A DNA stretch of 64,000 nucleotides from an uncultured bacterium (GCA_950022495.1 CATLLJ010000005.1:52037-116036); one strand, 5' to 3'. Positions 25,756 through 34,675 are shown, counted from the stretch's first letter. Program-made: numbers and translations. Notes: generated by a model from the sequence alone, not told the origin.

Positions 25756-26424
25756 TCAGCTAGAGATATCTGCGATATTATATCCATTATCACCCTCGTG
25801 CTGATTTAAATAAACTTGTTCACCCTGTTGTTCAAGTCTGTAAGATTGTCCACCCTCTCTAGTGTACATAGGGCAACCTTTTTCTTTACTTAAAGATGCA
25901 TTATAATTGTAGTTTCTTCCTTTTACTGTAATAGATTTAGGTAATCCTTTACCATCACCCTCAGTAGCAATTTCTCCAATACTAGAGTTTGTTTTATCTC
26001 CCACAATATCAGTAGGAGCACCATCGTCATGTACAGTTACTGGTGTTGCCCCAGCTTTTAATGAGTTAGGTTTTACAGCCTGTGGTTCATTAGAAGTCTG
26101 CGTAGACGTATTAGTCTGCGTAGACGTATTAGTCTGAGTAGAAGTATTAGTCTGAGTAGATGTCTGAGTCGAAGTATTAGTTTGTGTCGAAGTACCTTGA
26201 GTGCCACCTGTAGCCTTAGCCATTAATTCATCAAATGTACCGGTAATAGCTGTACCGTCACCCTTAGTTAAAATATATTTACCACCGGAATCCGGCATAA
26301 CTTTATATTGTGAATAAACAGTCTGTAATTTAGCCAGATTAGGATCGGCAGCCCCTTGAGCTTGTCCCATCCCAGCCGGATTAATACCGGTACTGAAGGA
26401 ATTGAATTGTTGATAAGGTGTCAT
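25745..26424. repeat. 680-bp perfect direct repeat, copy 1
   Basis: Identical base for base to 26985-27664 (checked line by line). It covers the C-terminal three quarters of the paralogue up to and just past its TGA. Identity begins and ends abruptly, which points to recent duplication or gene conversion. Confidence 0.95.
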
Positions 26425-26706
26425 TCCAAATCCAAAACCGGTACCAAACGAACTAAAACTCTGGAAGCTGGACACTGTACCTTTATTCCACGGCATAAGA
26501 CCTTTCAAGAAGTCTAATCCACCCATAGCAAGGTTAGTAAAGAAGTTATACTTAGCAGCTTTTCCCAAACCATTATCATGGTTGAAGTTAAAGGTAATCT
26601 TCGTATCACCGCCGCTAAATCTAGGACCACGCTGGATATTTACACCAGGGTAGAATTGCGTGTGACTTGCTCGGCGTCCGCCCACAAGAAATGGCATGTT
26701 GTTCAT
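25756..26706 (-). CDS. Asn/Gln/Thr-rich unknown protein, paralogue 1 (ends at in-frame TGA)
   Basis: 316 aa to the TGA, or 412 residues if it is read through. The N-terminal part has a Gly/Asn-rich stretch with ITFNFNHDNGLG, then AAKYNFFTNLAMGGLDFLKG; next Phe/Ser/Gly-rich sequence (SSFQSFSSFG). A low-complexity run of STQTN repeats follows (about 176-208), then a compact domain with SITVKGRNYNYNASLSKEKG and QQGEQVYLNQHEGDNGY. No signal peptide and no known domain. It is 75% or more identical to paralogue 2 because of the shared block. A CTTTATATATATAAGAG promoter-like motif lies about 39 nt before the ATG. Confidence 0.75.
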   Translation of the reverse strand: MNNMPFLVGGRRASHTQFYPGVNIQRGPRFSGGDTKITFNFNHDNGLGKAAKYNFFTNLAMGGLDFLKGLMPWNKGTVSSFQSFSSFGTGFGFGMTPYQQFNSFSTGINPAGMGQAQGAADPNLAKLQTVYSQYKVMPDSGGKYILTKGDGTAITGTFDELMAKATGGTQGTSTQTNTSTQTSTQTNTSTQTNTSTQTNTSTQTSNEPQAVKPNSLKAGATPVTVHDDGAPTDIVGDKTNSSIGEIATEGDGKGLPKSITVKGRNYNYNASLSKEKGCPMYTREGGQSYRLEQQGEQVYLNQHEGDNGYNIADISS

Positions 26707-26728
26707 TGCTCTGTCCTCTTCTTAGTAT

Positions 26729-26753
26729 CTCTTATATATATAAAGTATATACT
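26729..26753 (-). promoter_or_regulatory. Shared CTTTATATA promoter-like motif, site 1
   Basis: Minus strand reads GTATATACTTTATATATA followed by TAAGAGA, starting about 39 nt before the ATG at 26706. One of six matching sites in the window. Confidence 0.55.
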
Positions 26754-26806
26754 AAGGTGAGAATTTCACATGTAAGTAATTTTTGTTACAATTCGTAATA
26801 TTTGTT

Positions 26807-26995
26807 TTATGCCATCGGTGGTAAAAGGTCTGGTCTTACAACTCGGGTATTATCTGCAGGACAAGTTAAATCTGGTCTAGGAATACTGCTTCTTGCAGGC
26901 ACTCTAGGTTCTGTCGGTGTATTATTTGCGGGAGCCTGATTTTCGGTATCGTTAGATTTTTTGACAGGCTTTTTCTTTCTAACTCCGCCAGCACC
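26807..26995 (-). other. Open frame downstream of in-frame TGA (C-terminal extension, paralogue 2)
   Basis: After the TGA at 26996-26998 the frame stays open for 62 codons, beginning GAGGVRKKKPVKKSND and ending VVRPDLLPPMA-stop. Its sequence is unrelated to the extension of paralogue 1 beyond the first four residues, and is basic and proline-rich. There is no start codon with a ribosome site inside it, so it makes sense only as a continuation of the upstream gene. Confidence 0.6.
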
Positions 26996-27664
26996 TCAGC
27001 TAGAGATATCTGCGATATTATATCCATTATCACCCTCGTGCTGATTTAAATAAACTTGTTCACCCTGTTGTTCAAGTCTGTAAGATTGTCCACCCTCTCT
27101 AGTGTACATAGGGCAACCTTTTTCTTTACTTAAAGATGCATTATAATTGTAGTTTCTTCCTTTTACTGTAATAGATTTAGGTAATCCTTTACCATCACCC
27201 TCAGTAGCAATTTCTCCAATACTAGAGTTTGTTTTATCTCCCACAATATCAGTAGGAGCACCATCGTCATGTACAGTTACTGGTGTTGCCCCAGCTTTTA
27301 ATGAGTTAGGTTTTACAGCCTGTGGTTCATTAGAAGTCTGCGTAGACGTATTAGTCTGCGTAGACGTATTAGTCTGAGTAGAAGTATTAGTCTGAGTAGA
27401 TGTCTGAGTCGAAGTATTAGTTTGTGTCGAAGTACCTTGAGTGCCACCTGTAGCCTTAGCCATTAATTCATCAAATGTACCGGTAATAGCTGTACCGTCA
27501 CCCTTAGTTAAAATATATTTACCACCGGAATCCGGCATAACTTTATATTGTGAATAAACAGTCTGTAATTTAGCCAGATTAGGATCGGCAGCCCCTTGAG
27601 CTTGTCCCATCCCAGCCGGATTAATACCGGTACTGAAGGAATTGAATTGTTGATAAGGTGTCAT
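26985..27664. repeat. 680-bp perfect direct repeat, copy 2
   Basis: Exact copy of 25745-26424, offset 1240 bp. It includes the Thr/Gln repeat region and the TGA stop with the four codons after it. Confidence 0.95.
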
Positions 27665-27958
27665 GCCAAACGGAGACATCCCACCAAAAGAACTAAAGCT
27701 TTGGAAGCTGGAAACATTACCTTTATTCCATGGCATAAGACCTTTCAAGAAGTCTAATCCACCCATAACAAGGTTAGTAAAGAAGTTATACTTAGCAGCT
27801 TTTCCAATACCATTATTATTGTAATTAAAGTTAATAGTGGTATTACCGCCACCACCGGAAATAGTCGGCGGTGCAAAACTACGCATACTTTGAATAGGTC
27901 TGCGTTGATAGATTTGACTATTTAAAGGTATTCCATTACTATAGAATCCGCCAGCCAT
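26996..27958 (-). CDS. Asn/Gln/Thr-rich unknown protein, paralogue 2 (ends at in-frame TGA)
   Basis: 320 aa to the TGA, 383 residues with readthrough. Same layout as paralogue 1: a divergent N-terminus (MAGGFYSNGIPLNSQIYQ), then TTINFNYNNNGIGKAAKYNF, MGGLDFLKGLMPWNKG, a Phe/Ser-rich stretch, STQTN repeats and the conserved C-terminal domain with one cysteine (KEKGCPMYTREGG). GAGGAG precedes the ATG, and the CTTTATATATACAAGAG motif lies about 41 nt upstream. No known family. Two adjacent copies with the same promoter motif suggest members of a switchable or redundant surface or effector set (inference). Confidence 0.75.
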   Translation of the reverse strand: MAGGFYSNGIPLNSQIYQRRPIQSMRSFAPPTISGGGGNTTINFNYNNNGIGKAAKYNFFTNLVMGGLDFLKGLMPWNKGNVSSFQSFSSFGGMSPFGMTPYQQFNSFSTGINPAGMGQAQGAADPNLAKLQTVYSQYKVMPDSGGKYILTKGDGTAITGTFDELMAKATGGTQGTSTQTNTSTQTSTQTNTSTQTNTSTQTNTSTQTSNEPQAVKPNSLKAGATPVTVHDDGAPTDIVGDKTNSSIGEIATEGDGKGLPKSITVKGRNYNYNASLSKEKGCPMYTREGGQSYRLEQQGEQVYLNQHEGDNGYNIADISS

Positions 27959-27982
27959 ATTGTAGCTCCTCTTAATTATATT

Positions 27983-28007
27983 CTCTTGTATATATAAAGT
28001 ATATACT
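27983..28007 (-). promoter_or_regulatory. Shared CTTTATATA promoter-like motif, site 2
   Basis: Minus strand reads AGTATATACTTTATATATA then CAAGAG, about 41 nt before the ATG at 27958. Confidence 0.55.
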
Positions 28008-28068
28008 CAATTAAATATTTCATATTTTTGATATTTTTGTAATATTTTGTTACAATTAAAAGCGCACG

Positions 28069-28102
28069 AAAAAGCCAATAACCTTACAGGTATTGGCTTT
28101 TT
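28069..28102 (-). terminator. Intrinsic terminator after purA
   Basis: AAAAAGCCAATA and TATTGGCTTTTT flank a short loop with an extra CC/GG pair; T-rich on either strand. Confidence 0.85.
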
Positions 28103-28123
28103 GGAAAATGCTTTAAAATCAAT

Positions 28124-29407
28124 TTAGTTTTTGAAAATAGTTTGATCTCTATCAGGTCCAACTGAAACTATAGAAATTGGTGTTTCTAAAATTTCTTCCA
28201 AGCGTTCCAGATATTTACGTGCATTTTCAGGTAAATCTTCATATTTACGAACGTTAGAAATATTTACTCCCCAGCCTTTGTGAGTTTCATAAACCGGTTC
28301 TAAATATTTGTGAATAAATACATCTTCCGGATAAGATGTGTATATCTTGCCGTTACGGGTATCTTTGTATGCTGTACAGATTTTAATTTCGTCAAATGTA
28401 TCAAATACGTCTATTTTTGTTAAAGCAATAGATGTCATTCCGCCAACAAGACATGCGTATCTCATTGTGACTGCATCAAACCAGCCACAACGTCTAGGAC
28501 GACCTGTTGTTACTCCAAATTCGTGACCAATATCCTGAATTTTTTTACCGGTTTCATCAGTTAATTCTGTTACGAATGGACCTTCACCAACACGGGTTAC
28601 ATAAGCTTTTGAAACCCCGATAACTTCATCAATCATTTTCGGTCCGTAGCCGGAACCTGTTGCAGCTCCTCCGCCTACAGGGTTTGAACTTGTCACAAAC
28701 GGGTATGTGCCAAAATCAACATCAAGCATTACACCTTGAGCACCTTCAAATAAAATCTTTTTACCTTCTCGTTTTGTATCTCTCAGTATATCCTGCCAAT
28801 CAAAACATACATAAGGTTTGAAGATTTCTGCATATTTTTTGCAAAGTTCCAAAACTTCTTCTTTAGTGTAAGTTTTAAGGTTATATAATTCTTTTAATTG
28901 TTTGTTTTTTATAGGTAAAATTACATCAAGTTTTTCAGATAAAGCTTCAGGCGAATATAAATCTCCGACTTTTAGTGCAATTCGCTGCATTTTGTCAGTA
29001 TAAGTCGGTCCAATGCCTTTTTTTGTTGTACCGATTTTACCTTTTGTTGCTGTGCTTTCGGAATATCCGTCAACTTCTGTATGCCATGGCATTGTGATAG
29101 TTGCAAGAGGGCTTACTTTTAGTCCTGATAAATCTATATTTTCAGCTTTAAGACCGTCTATTTCTTCTTGAAAATATTCAGGAAGGATTACTGTTCCGTT
29201 TCCAATCAGGCAGGTTTTACCTTTATACAAAATACCTGACGGTATAAGGTGAAATTTAAAAGTTTTGCCATGTGCAACTACGGTGTGTCCTGCATTGCAG
29301 CCGCCTTGATATCTAATAATTAAATCGGCATCTTCTGCTAAAAGATCGGTTATTTTTGCTTTACCTTCGTCACCCCATTGAGCTCCGATAACAACTTTAT
29401 TTGTCAT
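28124..29407 (-). CDS. purA: Adenylosuccinate synthetase
   Basis: Converts IMP and aspartate to adenylosuccinate with GTP, the first step from IMP to AMP. The 427-aa protein has the N-terminal P-loop VIGAQWGDEGKAKITDLLA, the catalytic GCNAGHTV, IGTTKKGIGPTYTDKM, LFEGAQGVMLDVDFGTYPFVTSS and TGRPRRCGWFDAV. The length is normal. GAGGG precedes the ATG. It stands alone as a transcription unit between its terminator and the divergent uvrA gene. apt at the end of the window belongs to the same purine economy. Confidence 0.97.
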   Translation of the reverse strand: MTNKVVIGAQWGDEGKAKITDLLAEDADLIIRYQGGCNAGHTVVAHGKTFKFHLIPSGILYKGKTCLIGNGTVILPEYFQEEIDGLKAENIDLSGLKVSPLATITMPWHTEVDGYSESTATKGKIGTTKKGIGPTYTDKMQRIALKVGDLYSPEALSEKLDVILPIKNKQLKELYNLKTYTKEEVLELCKKYAEIFKPYVCFDWQDILRDTKREGKKILFEGAQGVMLDVDFGTYPFVTSSNPVGGGAATGSGYGPKMIDEVIGVSKAYVTRVGEGPFVTELTDETGKKIQDIGHEFGVTTGRPRRCGWFDAVTMRYACLVGGMTSIALTKIDVFDTFDEIKICTAYKDTRNGKIYTSYPEDVFIHKYLEPVYETHKGWGVNISNVRKYEDLPENARKYLERLEEILETPISIVSVGPDRDQTIFKN

Positions 29408-29500
29408 AATTTATCCCTCTTTTTCAATACTCTTTTACCTGTATATTATACCACGATAGATTAGGATTTTGACCCCTTTGTAAATTTCAATTTAAAATAT

Positions 29501-29529
29501 TTGAAAATTGTATATTCTCGTATCATAAT
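29501..29529 (+). promoter_or_regulatory. Promoter of uvrA, predicted leaderless transcript
   Basis: TTGAAA (29501-29506), 17-nt spacer, CATAAT (29524-29529), with the ATG at 29539 only 9 nt after the -10 and no ribosome site. Confidence 0.6.
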
Positions 29530-29538
29530 ATTAGTACT

Positions 29539-32373
29539 ATGGCAGATAAAATTAAAATAGTCGGAGCAAAAGAGCATAATTTAAAGAATGTATCACTAGA
29601 ATTACCCAAAAATGAGCTTGTAGTGTTTACCGGTGTTTCAGGTTCAGGAAAAAGTTCATTGGCTTTCGATACAATTTTTGCAGAGGGGCAAAGACGTTAT
29701 ATTGAAAGTTTGTCAACTTATGCAAGACAATTTTTAGGACAGATGGACAAGCCGAATGTTGAATATATTGACGGGCTTTCTCCTGCAATTTCTATTGATC
29801 AGAAATCAAAAAGTAATAATCCTCGTTCAACAGTGGGTACAATTACAGAGATTTATGACTATTTAAGACTACTTTATGCCAGAGTCGGAACTCCTTACTG
29901 TCCAAATTGCGGTAAGCCGATAAAACCTCAAACTCTTGACGAAATAGTTAATAAAATTATTCAGCTTGGAGAAGGTACAAAAATTCAAATTCTTGCACCT
30001 GTTGTGAGAGGAAAAAAAGGTGAGTATTCTTCACTATTTGAAGAATTAAGACAGGAAGGTTTTGTCAGAGTTAAAGTTGACGGCGAAATTTATAATCTTG
30101 ATGAAGATGAAATTGAACTTGCCAAAACTAAAAAACACGATATCAGTGTAGTTGTTGACAGAATTGTAGTCAAAGAAGCTGCATCGTCAAGAATTGCTGA
30201 CAGTGTTCAGATAGCACTGAAAAAATCTGACGGCATTATGGTTGTTGATGTTGTCGGAGAGAAGGAAATTGTTTTTAGTGAAAAACTGGCATGTCCTGAT
30301 TGTAATTTGAGTTTTGAAGAGTTAACACCACGAATTTTTTCTTTCAATGCTCCGTATGGTGCGTGCGAAAGATGTTCTGGATTGGGTGCAGATTTTATTG
30401 TTGACCCTGATCTTGTTGTTCCTGACAAAACAAAATCTTTGAATGATGGTGCTATTTATGCATGGGCAACCCGAAGTGCTACAACTTACTATCACGATTT
30501 ATTGAGTTCTGTTTGCTCTGCGTATAACATTGATATGGATAAACCGTTTGGTCAGCTATCCGAAAAAGAACGTGATATTATTTTATACGGCTCAAAAGAA
30601 GCTATAAAGATTAAAGTACAGCAATTTGGTACACATCGATATCAAACAAATGTTGCACCGTTTGTCGGAGTTATTCCGTTTCTCGAAAAACGTTATAATG
30701 ATGCCAATGGCGATTACTGGCGTGAAGAAATTGAAAAGTTTATGGTTGCAAAGCCATGTCCGGCTTGCGGCGGTGCAAGATTAAAACCGTTTCCGCTTGC
30801 TGTAAAAATCAAAGACAAGAATATTTTTGAATTTACAACAATGTCTATTGACGATGAATTTCAATTTATTACAGATTTGTATTTGGATTTAAATCAATAC
30901 CAATTAAAAATTGCAAAACAGATTCTTGATGAAATCCGTGCACGTTTGAAATTCCTTATAGATGTTGGGTTGCACTATCTAAATCTTGCCCGTATGGCTG
31001 GAACTTTATCCGGTGGAGAATCTCAGAGAATTCGTCTTGCATCTCAAATTGGAAGCGGTTTGAGTGGTGTTTTATATGTATTGGATGAACCGTCAATCGG
31101 GCTGCATCAGCGTGATAATGATATGCTTATCAAAACATTGTTTAAGCTTAGAAACCTGGGTAATACATTGATTGTTGTTGAACACGACGAAGATACAATA
31201 AGAAGTGCTGATTATATTGTAGATATCGGTCCGCGTGCCGGTGTTGCAGGCGGTAAGATTATTGCCCAGGGTTCAGTTGATGATATTATTGCAGCAAAAT
31301 CTTCTATTACAGGAAAATATTTGAGCGGTGAAAAATTTATACCGGTTCCTGACAAAATTAGGGAAGGTAATGGTTGTTTTTTAAGTGTTAAAAATGCACA
31401 TTTGAACAACTTAAAAAATATTGATGTTGATATTCCTTTGGGTAAAATTGTAGTGCTTACAGGTGTTTCAGGAAGCGGAAAATCAACTTTAATGCAAGAA
31501 TTATTATATGAATATGCAGTTCATAAATTAAGAAAAAATAAACCAAAACCTCAAGGGGTCGATGAGATTACAGGTTTTGAAAATATTGATAAGATTATTG
31601 ATATTGACCAATCTCCGATTGGTAGAACGCCTCGTTCAAATCCTGCAACGTATACCGATGTGTTTACACCGATTAGGGATTTGTTTGCGAAAACTAATGA
31701 ATCAAAGGTTCGCGGATATAAACCGGGCAGGTTTAGTTTCAACGTTAAAGGCGGCCGCTGCGAGGCTTGTAAAGGTGACGGGCTTGTTAAAATTGAAATG
31801 AATTTCTTGTCTGACGTGTATGTAAAATGTGATGTTTGTAAAGGTAAACGTTATAACAGAGAAACTCTTGAAGTTAAGTATAAAGGTAAAACAATTTCTG
31901 ATGTTCTTGATATGAGCGTAAAAGAAGCTTTGGAATTCTTTGACAGTATTCCTACAATTAAAAACAAACTTCAAACACTTAATGATGTCGGTCTGGATTA
32001 TATGAAACTAGGGCAGAGTGCAACAACTTTATCCGGCGGGGAAGCTCAGCGTATTAAATTAGCGTCTGAATTAAACAAACGCTCAACTGGTAAAACTTTA
32101 TATTTACTTGATGAGCCGTCAGTTGGTTTGCACTGGGCAGATTTGGATAAGCTTGCAAAGATTCTTCAAGCTCTTGCTGATCAGGGTAATACAATTTTAA
32201 TGATTGAGCATAATCTTGATTTGATTAAAATTGCTGACCACGTCATAGATTTGGGACCGGAAGGCGGAGTTGACGGTGGTAATATTGTTGCTTGTGGTAC
32301 TCCGAATGAAATTATGAAATGTAAAGAATCTTATACTGGAAAATATCTGGCTAAATATTTGAAAAAAGCTTAA
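29539..32373 (+). CDS. uvrA: Excinuclease ABC subunit A
   Basis: Damage-recognition ATPase of nucleotide excision repair. The 944-aa protein contains two ABC modules: Walker A GVSGSGKSSLAFDT near 33 and GVSGSGKSTLM near 644, signatures LSGGESQRIRLASQIGSG and LSGGEAQRIKLASEL. Zinc-binding CxxC pairs are seen at YCPNCGKP, CPDCNLSFEEL with CERCSG, CPACGG, and CEACKGDG with CDVCKGKRY. The length is typical. There is a good -35/-10 just upstream but no ribosome site, so initiation is probably leaderless. uvrB and uvrC are not in the window. Confidence 0.98.
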   Translation: MADKIKIVGAKEHNLKNVSLELPKNELVVFTGVSGSGKSSLAFDTIFAEGQRRYIESLSTYARQFLGQMDKPNVEYIDGLSPAISIDQKSKSNNPRSTVGTITEIYDYLRLLYARVGTPYCPNCGKPIKPQTLDEIVNKIIQLGEGTKIQILAPVVRGKKGEYSSLFEELRQEGFVRVKVDGEIYNLDEDEIELAKTKKHDISVVVDRIVVKEAASSRIADSVQIALKKSDGIMVVDVVGEKEIVFSEKLACPDCNLSFEELTPRIFSFNAPYGACERCSGLGADFIVDPDLVVPDKTKSLNDGAIYAWATRSATTYYHDLLSSVCSAYNIDMDKPFGQLSEKERDIILYGSKEAIKIKVQQFGTHRYQTNVAPFVGVIPFLEKRYNDANGDYWREEIEKFMVAKPCPACGGARLKPFPLAVKIKDKNIFEFTTMSIDDEFQFITDLYLDLNQYQLKIAKQILDEIRARLKFLIDVGLHYLNLARMAGTLSGGESQRIRLASQIGSGLSGVLYVLDEPSIGLHQRDNDMLIKTLFKLRNLGNTLIVVEHDEDTIRSADYIVDIGPRAGVAGGKIIAQGSVDDIIAAKSSITGKYLSGEKFIPVPDKIREGNGCFLSVKNAHLNNLKNIDVDIPLGKIVVLTGVSGSGKSTLMQELLYEYAVHKLRKNKPKPQGVDEITGFENIDKIIDIDQSPIGRTPRSNPATYTDVFTPIRDLFAKTNESKVRGYKPGRFSFNVKGGRCEACKGDGLVKIEMNFLSDVYVKCDVCKGKRYNRETLEVKYKGKTISDVLDMSVKEALEFFDSIPTIKNKLQTLNDVGLDYMKLGQSATTLSGGEAQRIKLASELNKRSTGKTLYLLDEPSVGLHWADLDKLAKILQALADQGNTILMIEHNLDLIKIADHVIDLGPEGGVDGGNIVACGTPNEIMKCKESYTGKYLAKYLKKA

Positions 32374-32437
32374 TATAACTGTATATTTGATATTTTAAAA
32401 AAAATTTGTTATTATATTTTCAAAGTAGGATAATAGT

Positions 32438-33067
32438 ATGAAGCAAAAATTTTTATATTTATGTTTTTCTATATTATTGTCGGGTATGTTTTGTCAAACA
32501 TACGCACAGACAGTAGCGGTTGTTTCACTGGATGATTTCTCCACAGACAATCCGCCGGCATCAATTTCAGTATCTTTATCTGAACCTTTGGAATTGAAAA
32601 ATGATATGATTTTAAATTCCGGATGTACTTTGAAAGGTGATTTAATTGATGTTGTCAGTCCAAAAAGGCTGAAAAGAGATGCAAGTTTTTCATTTAAACT
32701 CAAGTCATATACTGATGAAAATGGAAAAATACATGATGTAGAAAATGATGTTGTTGCATCTTATACAGTTCCTATAGATAAAGGTGATTTAGCTAAAAAC
32801 GCGGTTGTCGGAGTCGGTAATTACTTTGTAAAAGGCTTATCTATGGGGGTTGCAGCAGTCGAAGGTGCTGTAAAAAATGAGGAAGATAACAGGCTGAAAT
32901 CATCTGTTGTTTCTGTATATGAGTCAAGTCCATTATCTCTCGCTCAAAAAGGTGAAGATTTAGAAATTAAGAAAGATGATACTTTTTTCTTAAAATTTCC
33001 AAATCCTGGCAAAGTAAAAGATGAAAAAAAAGAATCAAACGAAAATTATACAATTGAAAAGGAGTAA
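32438..33067 (+). CDS. Exported protein, paralogue of the next gene
   Basis: 209 aa with a classical signal peptide (MKQKFLYLCFSILLSGMF, cleavage likely after TYA). The mature N-terminus TVAVVSLDDFSTDNPP matches the next protein's TVQVSALEDFNAANPP, and the LELKNDMILNSGCTLKG part also aligns with it. So these are two members of one family, here with an extra C-terminal domain (KNAVVGVGNYFVKGLSMG, acidic tail). Probably periplasmic or surface exposed; function unknown. AGGA precedes the ATG, and the next gene follows after 6 nt. Confidence 0.8.
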   Translation: MKQKFLYLCFSILLSGMFCQTYAQTVAVVSLDDFSTDNPPASISVSLSEPLELKNDMILNSGCTLKGDLIDVVSPKRLKRDASFSFKLKSYTDENGKIHDVENDVVASYTVPIDKGDLAKNAVVGVGNYFVKGLSMGVAAVEGAVKNEEDNRLKSSVVSVYESSPLSLAQKGEDLEIKKDDTFFLKFPNPGKVKDEKKESNENYTIEKE

Positions 33068-33073
33068 ATAGAA

Positions 33074-33487
33074 ATGAAAAAATTATTTGTTGCATTTGCT
33101 GGTTTAGTACTTTCGCTAAGTATGATGCAATCAGTAGAAGCAAAAACAGTTCAAGTTTCAGCTTTGGAAGACTTTAATGCTGCTAATCCGCCGCAAGTTT
33201 TGCATGTTCAAATGAACGCAAATACCAGATTGGATTATGACTTAATGTTATTTCAAGGCTTCCAGGTAACAGGTAAAGTTGTTCCACAAAATGGCGGATT
33301 TGTATTTGTACCGGTCAGTTACGTTAATTTTCAGGAAGAAAGTCTTCCTATTGACAAAGAATTTCCGGCTACATACAAAGGGCAAGCTGGTTTAATCAGA
33401 CAAAACCAGCCATTCTTGTTAGTTTTCCCTGATAATGAACCTGATACATTCCAGTATTACGTACCTAGCGTAAGTGATATGAATTAA
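33074..33487 (+). CDS. Exported protein, short paralogue
   Basis: 137 aa with signal peptide MKKLFVAFAGLVLSLSMMQS (cleavage likely after VEA). The mature part consists of one beta-rich domain that aligns with the first domain of the upstream protein (DFxxxNPP, D-x2-L, a G near the centre, PV near the end). It is co-transcribed with that gene: the AAGGAG ribosome site overlaps the upstream stop. The function is unknown; location is probably the periplasm. Confidence 0.8.
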   Translation: MKKLFVAFAGLVLSLSMMQSVEAKTVQVSALEDFNAANPPQVLHVQMNANTRLDYDLMLFQGFQVTGKVVPQNGGFVFVPVSYVNFQEESLPIDKEFPATYKGQAGLIRQNQPFLLVFPDNEPDTFQYYVPSVSDMN

Positions 33488-33512
33488 TTTTATTAATAGT
33501 TTTATATTTGAG

Positions 33513-33550
33513 CGTCAGCTGATTTTAAATCAGCCGACGTTTTATTTTTG
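33513..33550 (+). terminator. Intrinsic terminator after the exported pair
   Basis: CGTC-a-GCTGATTT / AAATCAGC-c-GACG stem followed by TTTTATTTTT. Confidence 0.85.
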
Positions 33551-33620
33551 TTTAATCCTTTTAAAGGATATGTAAAAGTCTGTTTTGATATAAAATTGTT
33601 GAAGAAAAGAGGGAAATAAT

Positions 33621-34673
33621 ATGCATAAATATTTTATAGGATCTTATTTATTAACAGTATTTGGTGTTATAGCCGCATATTTTTGGGGCGAGCATGTTCA
33701 CAGCGGAACAGGATTGGTTTGTGTATTTATTGCATTAATTCTTGCGGTATTAGAAACAAGTTTGTCTTTTGATAATGCTGTAGTTAATGCAATGAAACTT
33801 GAACACATGTCCGAAGTTTGGAGGCATAGATTTTTGACCTGGGGTATTGCTATTGCAGTCTTCGGGATGAGATTTTTGTTTCCGATACTGGTTGTTTCTA
33901 TCTTTGCTCATTTGGACATGTTAACTGTTGCAAATATCGCTTTAACGGATTCTCAAAAATATGCAAGTTACCTTCATGCAACACATGCTCCGATTGTTAC
34001 ATTCGGCGGATTATTTTTAATAATGCTATTCTTGAACTATTTCTTTAACCATGAAAAAACTGTTCACTGGATTAAATTTATTGAATCTCCGCTATCACAT
34101 TTAGATAATATTAAAGGTATTGAAATTATAATATCATTACTTGTTGTTCTATTTTTGCAATCATTTATGCCTGAAGATATAAAACTTTCTGTAATGATAT
34201 CCGGTATTTCTGGAATTATAACATTCCTTGCAATTGAAGGTGTTTCCCATTATTTGGAAAAACATGAAGAAATGAGAATGGCTAAATGTGCAACTGATGC
34301 AGTGAAATGTACAGGATTGATTAGTTTTATTTATTTAGAATTGATAGACGCATCTTTCTCTTTAGATGGAGTGTTAGGTGCATTTGCATTAAGTAATGAT
34401 ATCATTATTATCACTATTGGTCTTGCTATTGGTGCAATGTTTGTAAGATCATTAACTATCATGCTTGTTGAAACAAAAACACTGGCTAAATTTTTGTATT
34501 TAGAACATGGTGCACATTGGGCAATTGGAGCTTTAGCAATTATTATGTTAATTACGACAGTTAAGGAAATCCCGGAAGTTGTAACAGGTTTGATTGGTTT
34601 GTTCTTTATTGTTGCAGCACTAATTTCCTCAATTATTCATAACAAAAAAGAAGCTAAGAAACAAAATGTATAA
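33621..34673 (+). CDS. TerC/DUF475-family integral membrane protein
   Basis: 350 aa, about nine hydrophobic helices. It carries the DUF475 hallmark LETSLSFDNAVVNAMKLEHM in the second helix and the repeated acidic motif LELIDASFSLDGVLGAFALS near residue 240, both features of the TerC superfamily. Related proteins are linked to metal (manganese) export or tellurite resistance; the substrate here cannot be told. GAGGG precedes the ATG. It is a single-gene unit between two terminators. Confidence 0.85.
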   Translation: MHKYFIGSYLLTVFGVIAAYFWGEHVHSGTGLVCVFIALILAVLETSLSFDNAVVNAMKLEHMSEVWRHRFLTWGIAIAVFGMRFLFPILVVSIFAHLDMLTVANIALTDSQKYASYLHATHAPIVTFGGLFLIMLFLNYFFNHEKTVHWIKFIESPLSHLDNIKGIEIIISLLVVLFLQSFMPEDIKLSVMISGISGIITFLAIEGVSHYLEKHEEMRMAKCATDAVKCTGLISFIYLELIDASFSLDGVLGAFALSNDIIIITIGLAIGAMFVRSLTIMLVETKTLAKFLYLEHGAHWAIGALAIIMLITTVKEIPEVVTGLIGLFFIVAALISSIIHNKKEAKKQNV

Positions 34674-34675
34674 AC

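Noticed and set aside
25755-25790. Selenocysteine insertion element after the TGA
   Set aside because: Only a weak 5-bp pairing in copy 1, not preserved in copy 2.
26095-26200. CRISPR-like array in the Thr/Gln repeat region
   Set aside because: The repeats are in-frame codon repeats for STQTN units, without spacers of even size.
25468-27958. TGA as a sense codon for tryptophan throughout the genome
   Set aside because: ymdB and coaE end on TGA, all long genes use TGG for Trp, and only these two frames contain an internal TGA.
21546-28000. Prophage remnant
   Set aside because: No integrase, terminase, portal or capsid gene; only compositional resemblance.
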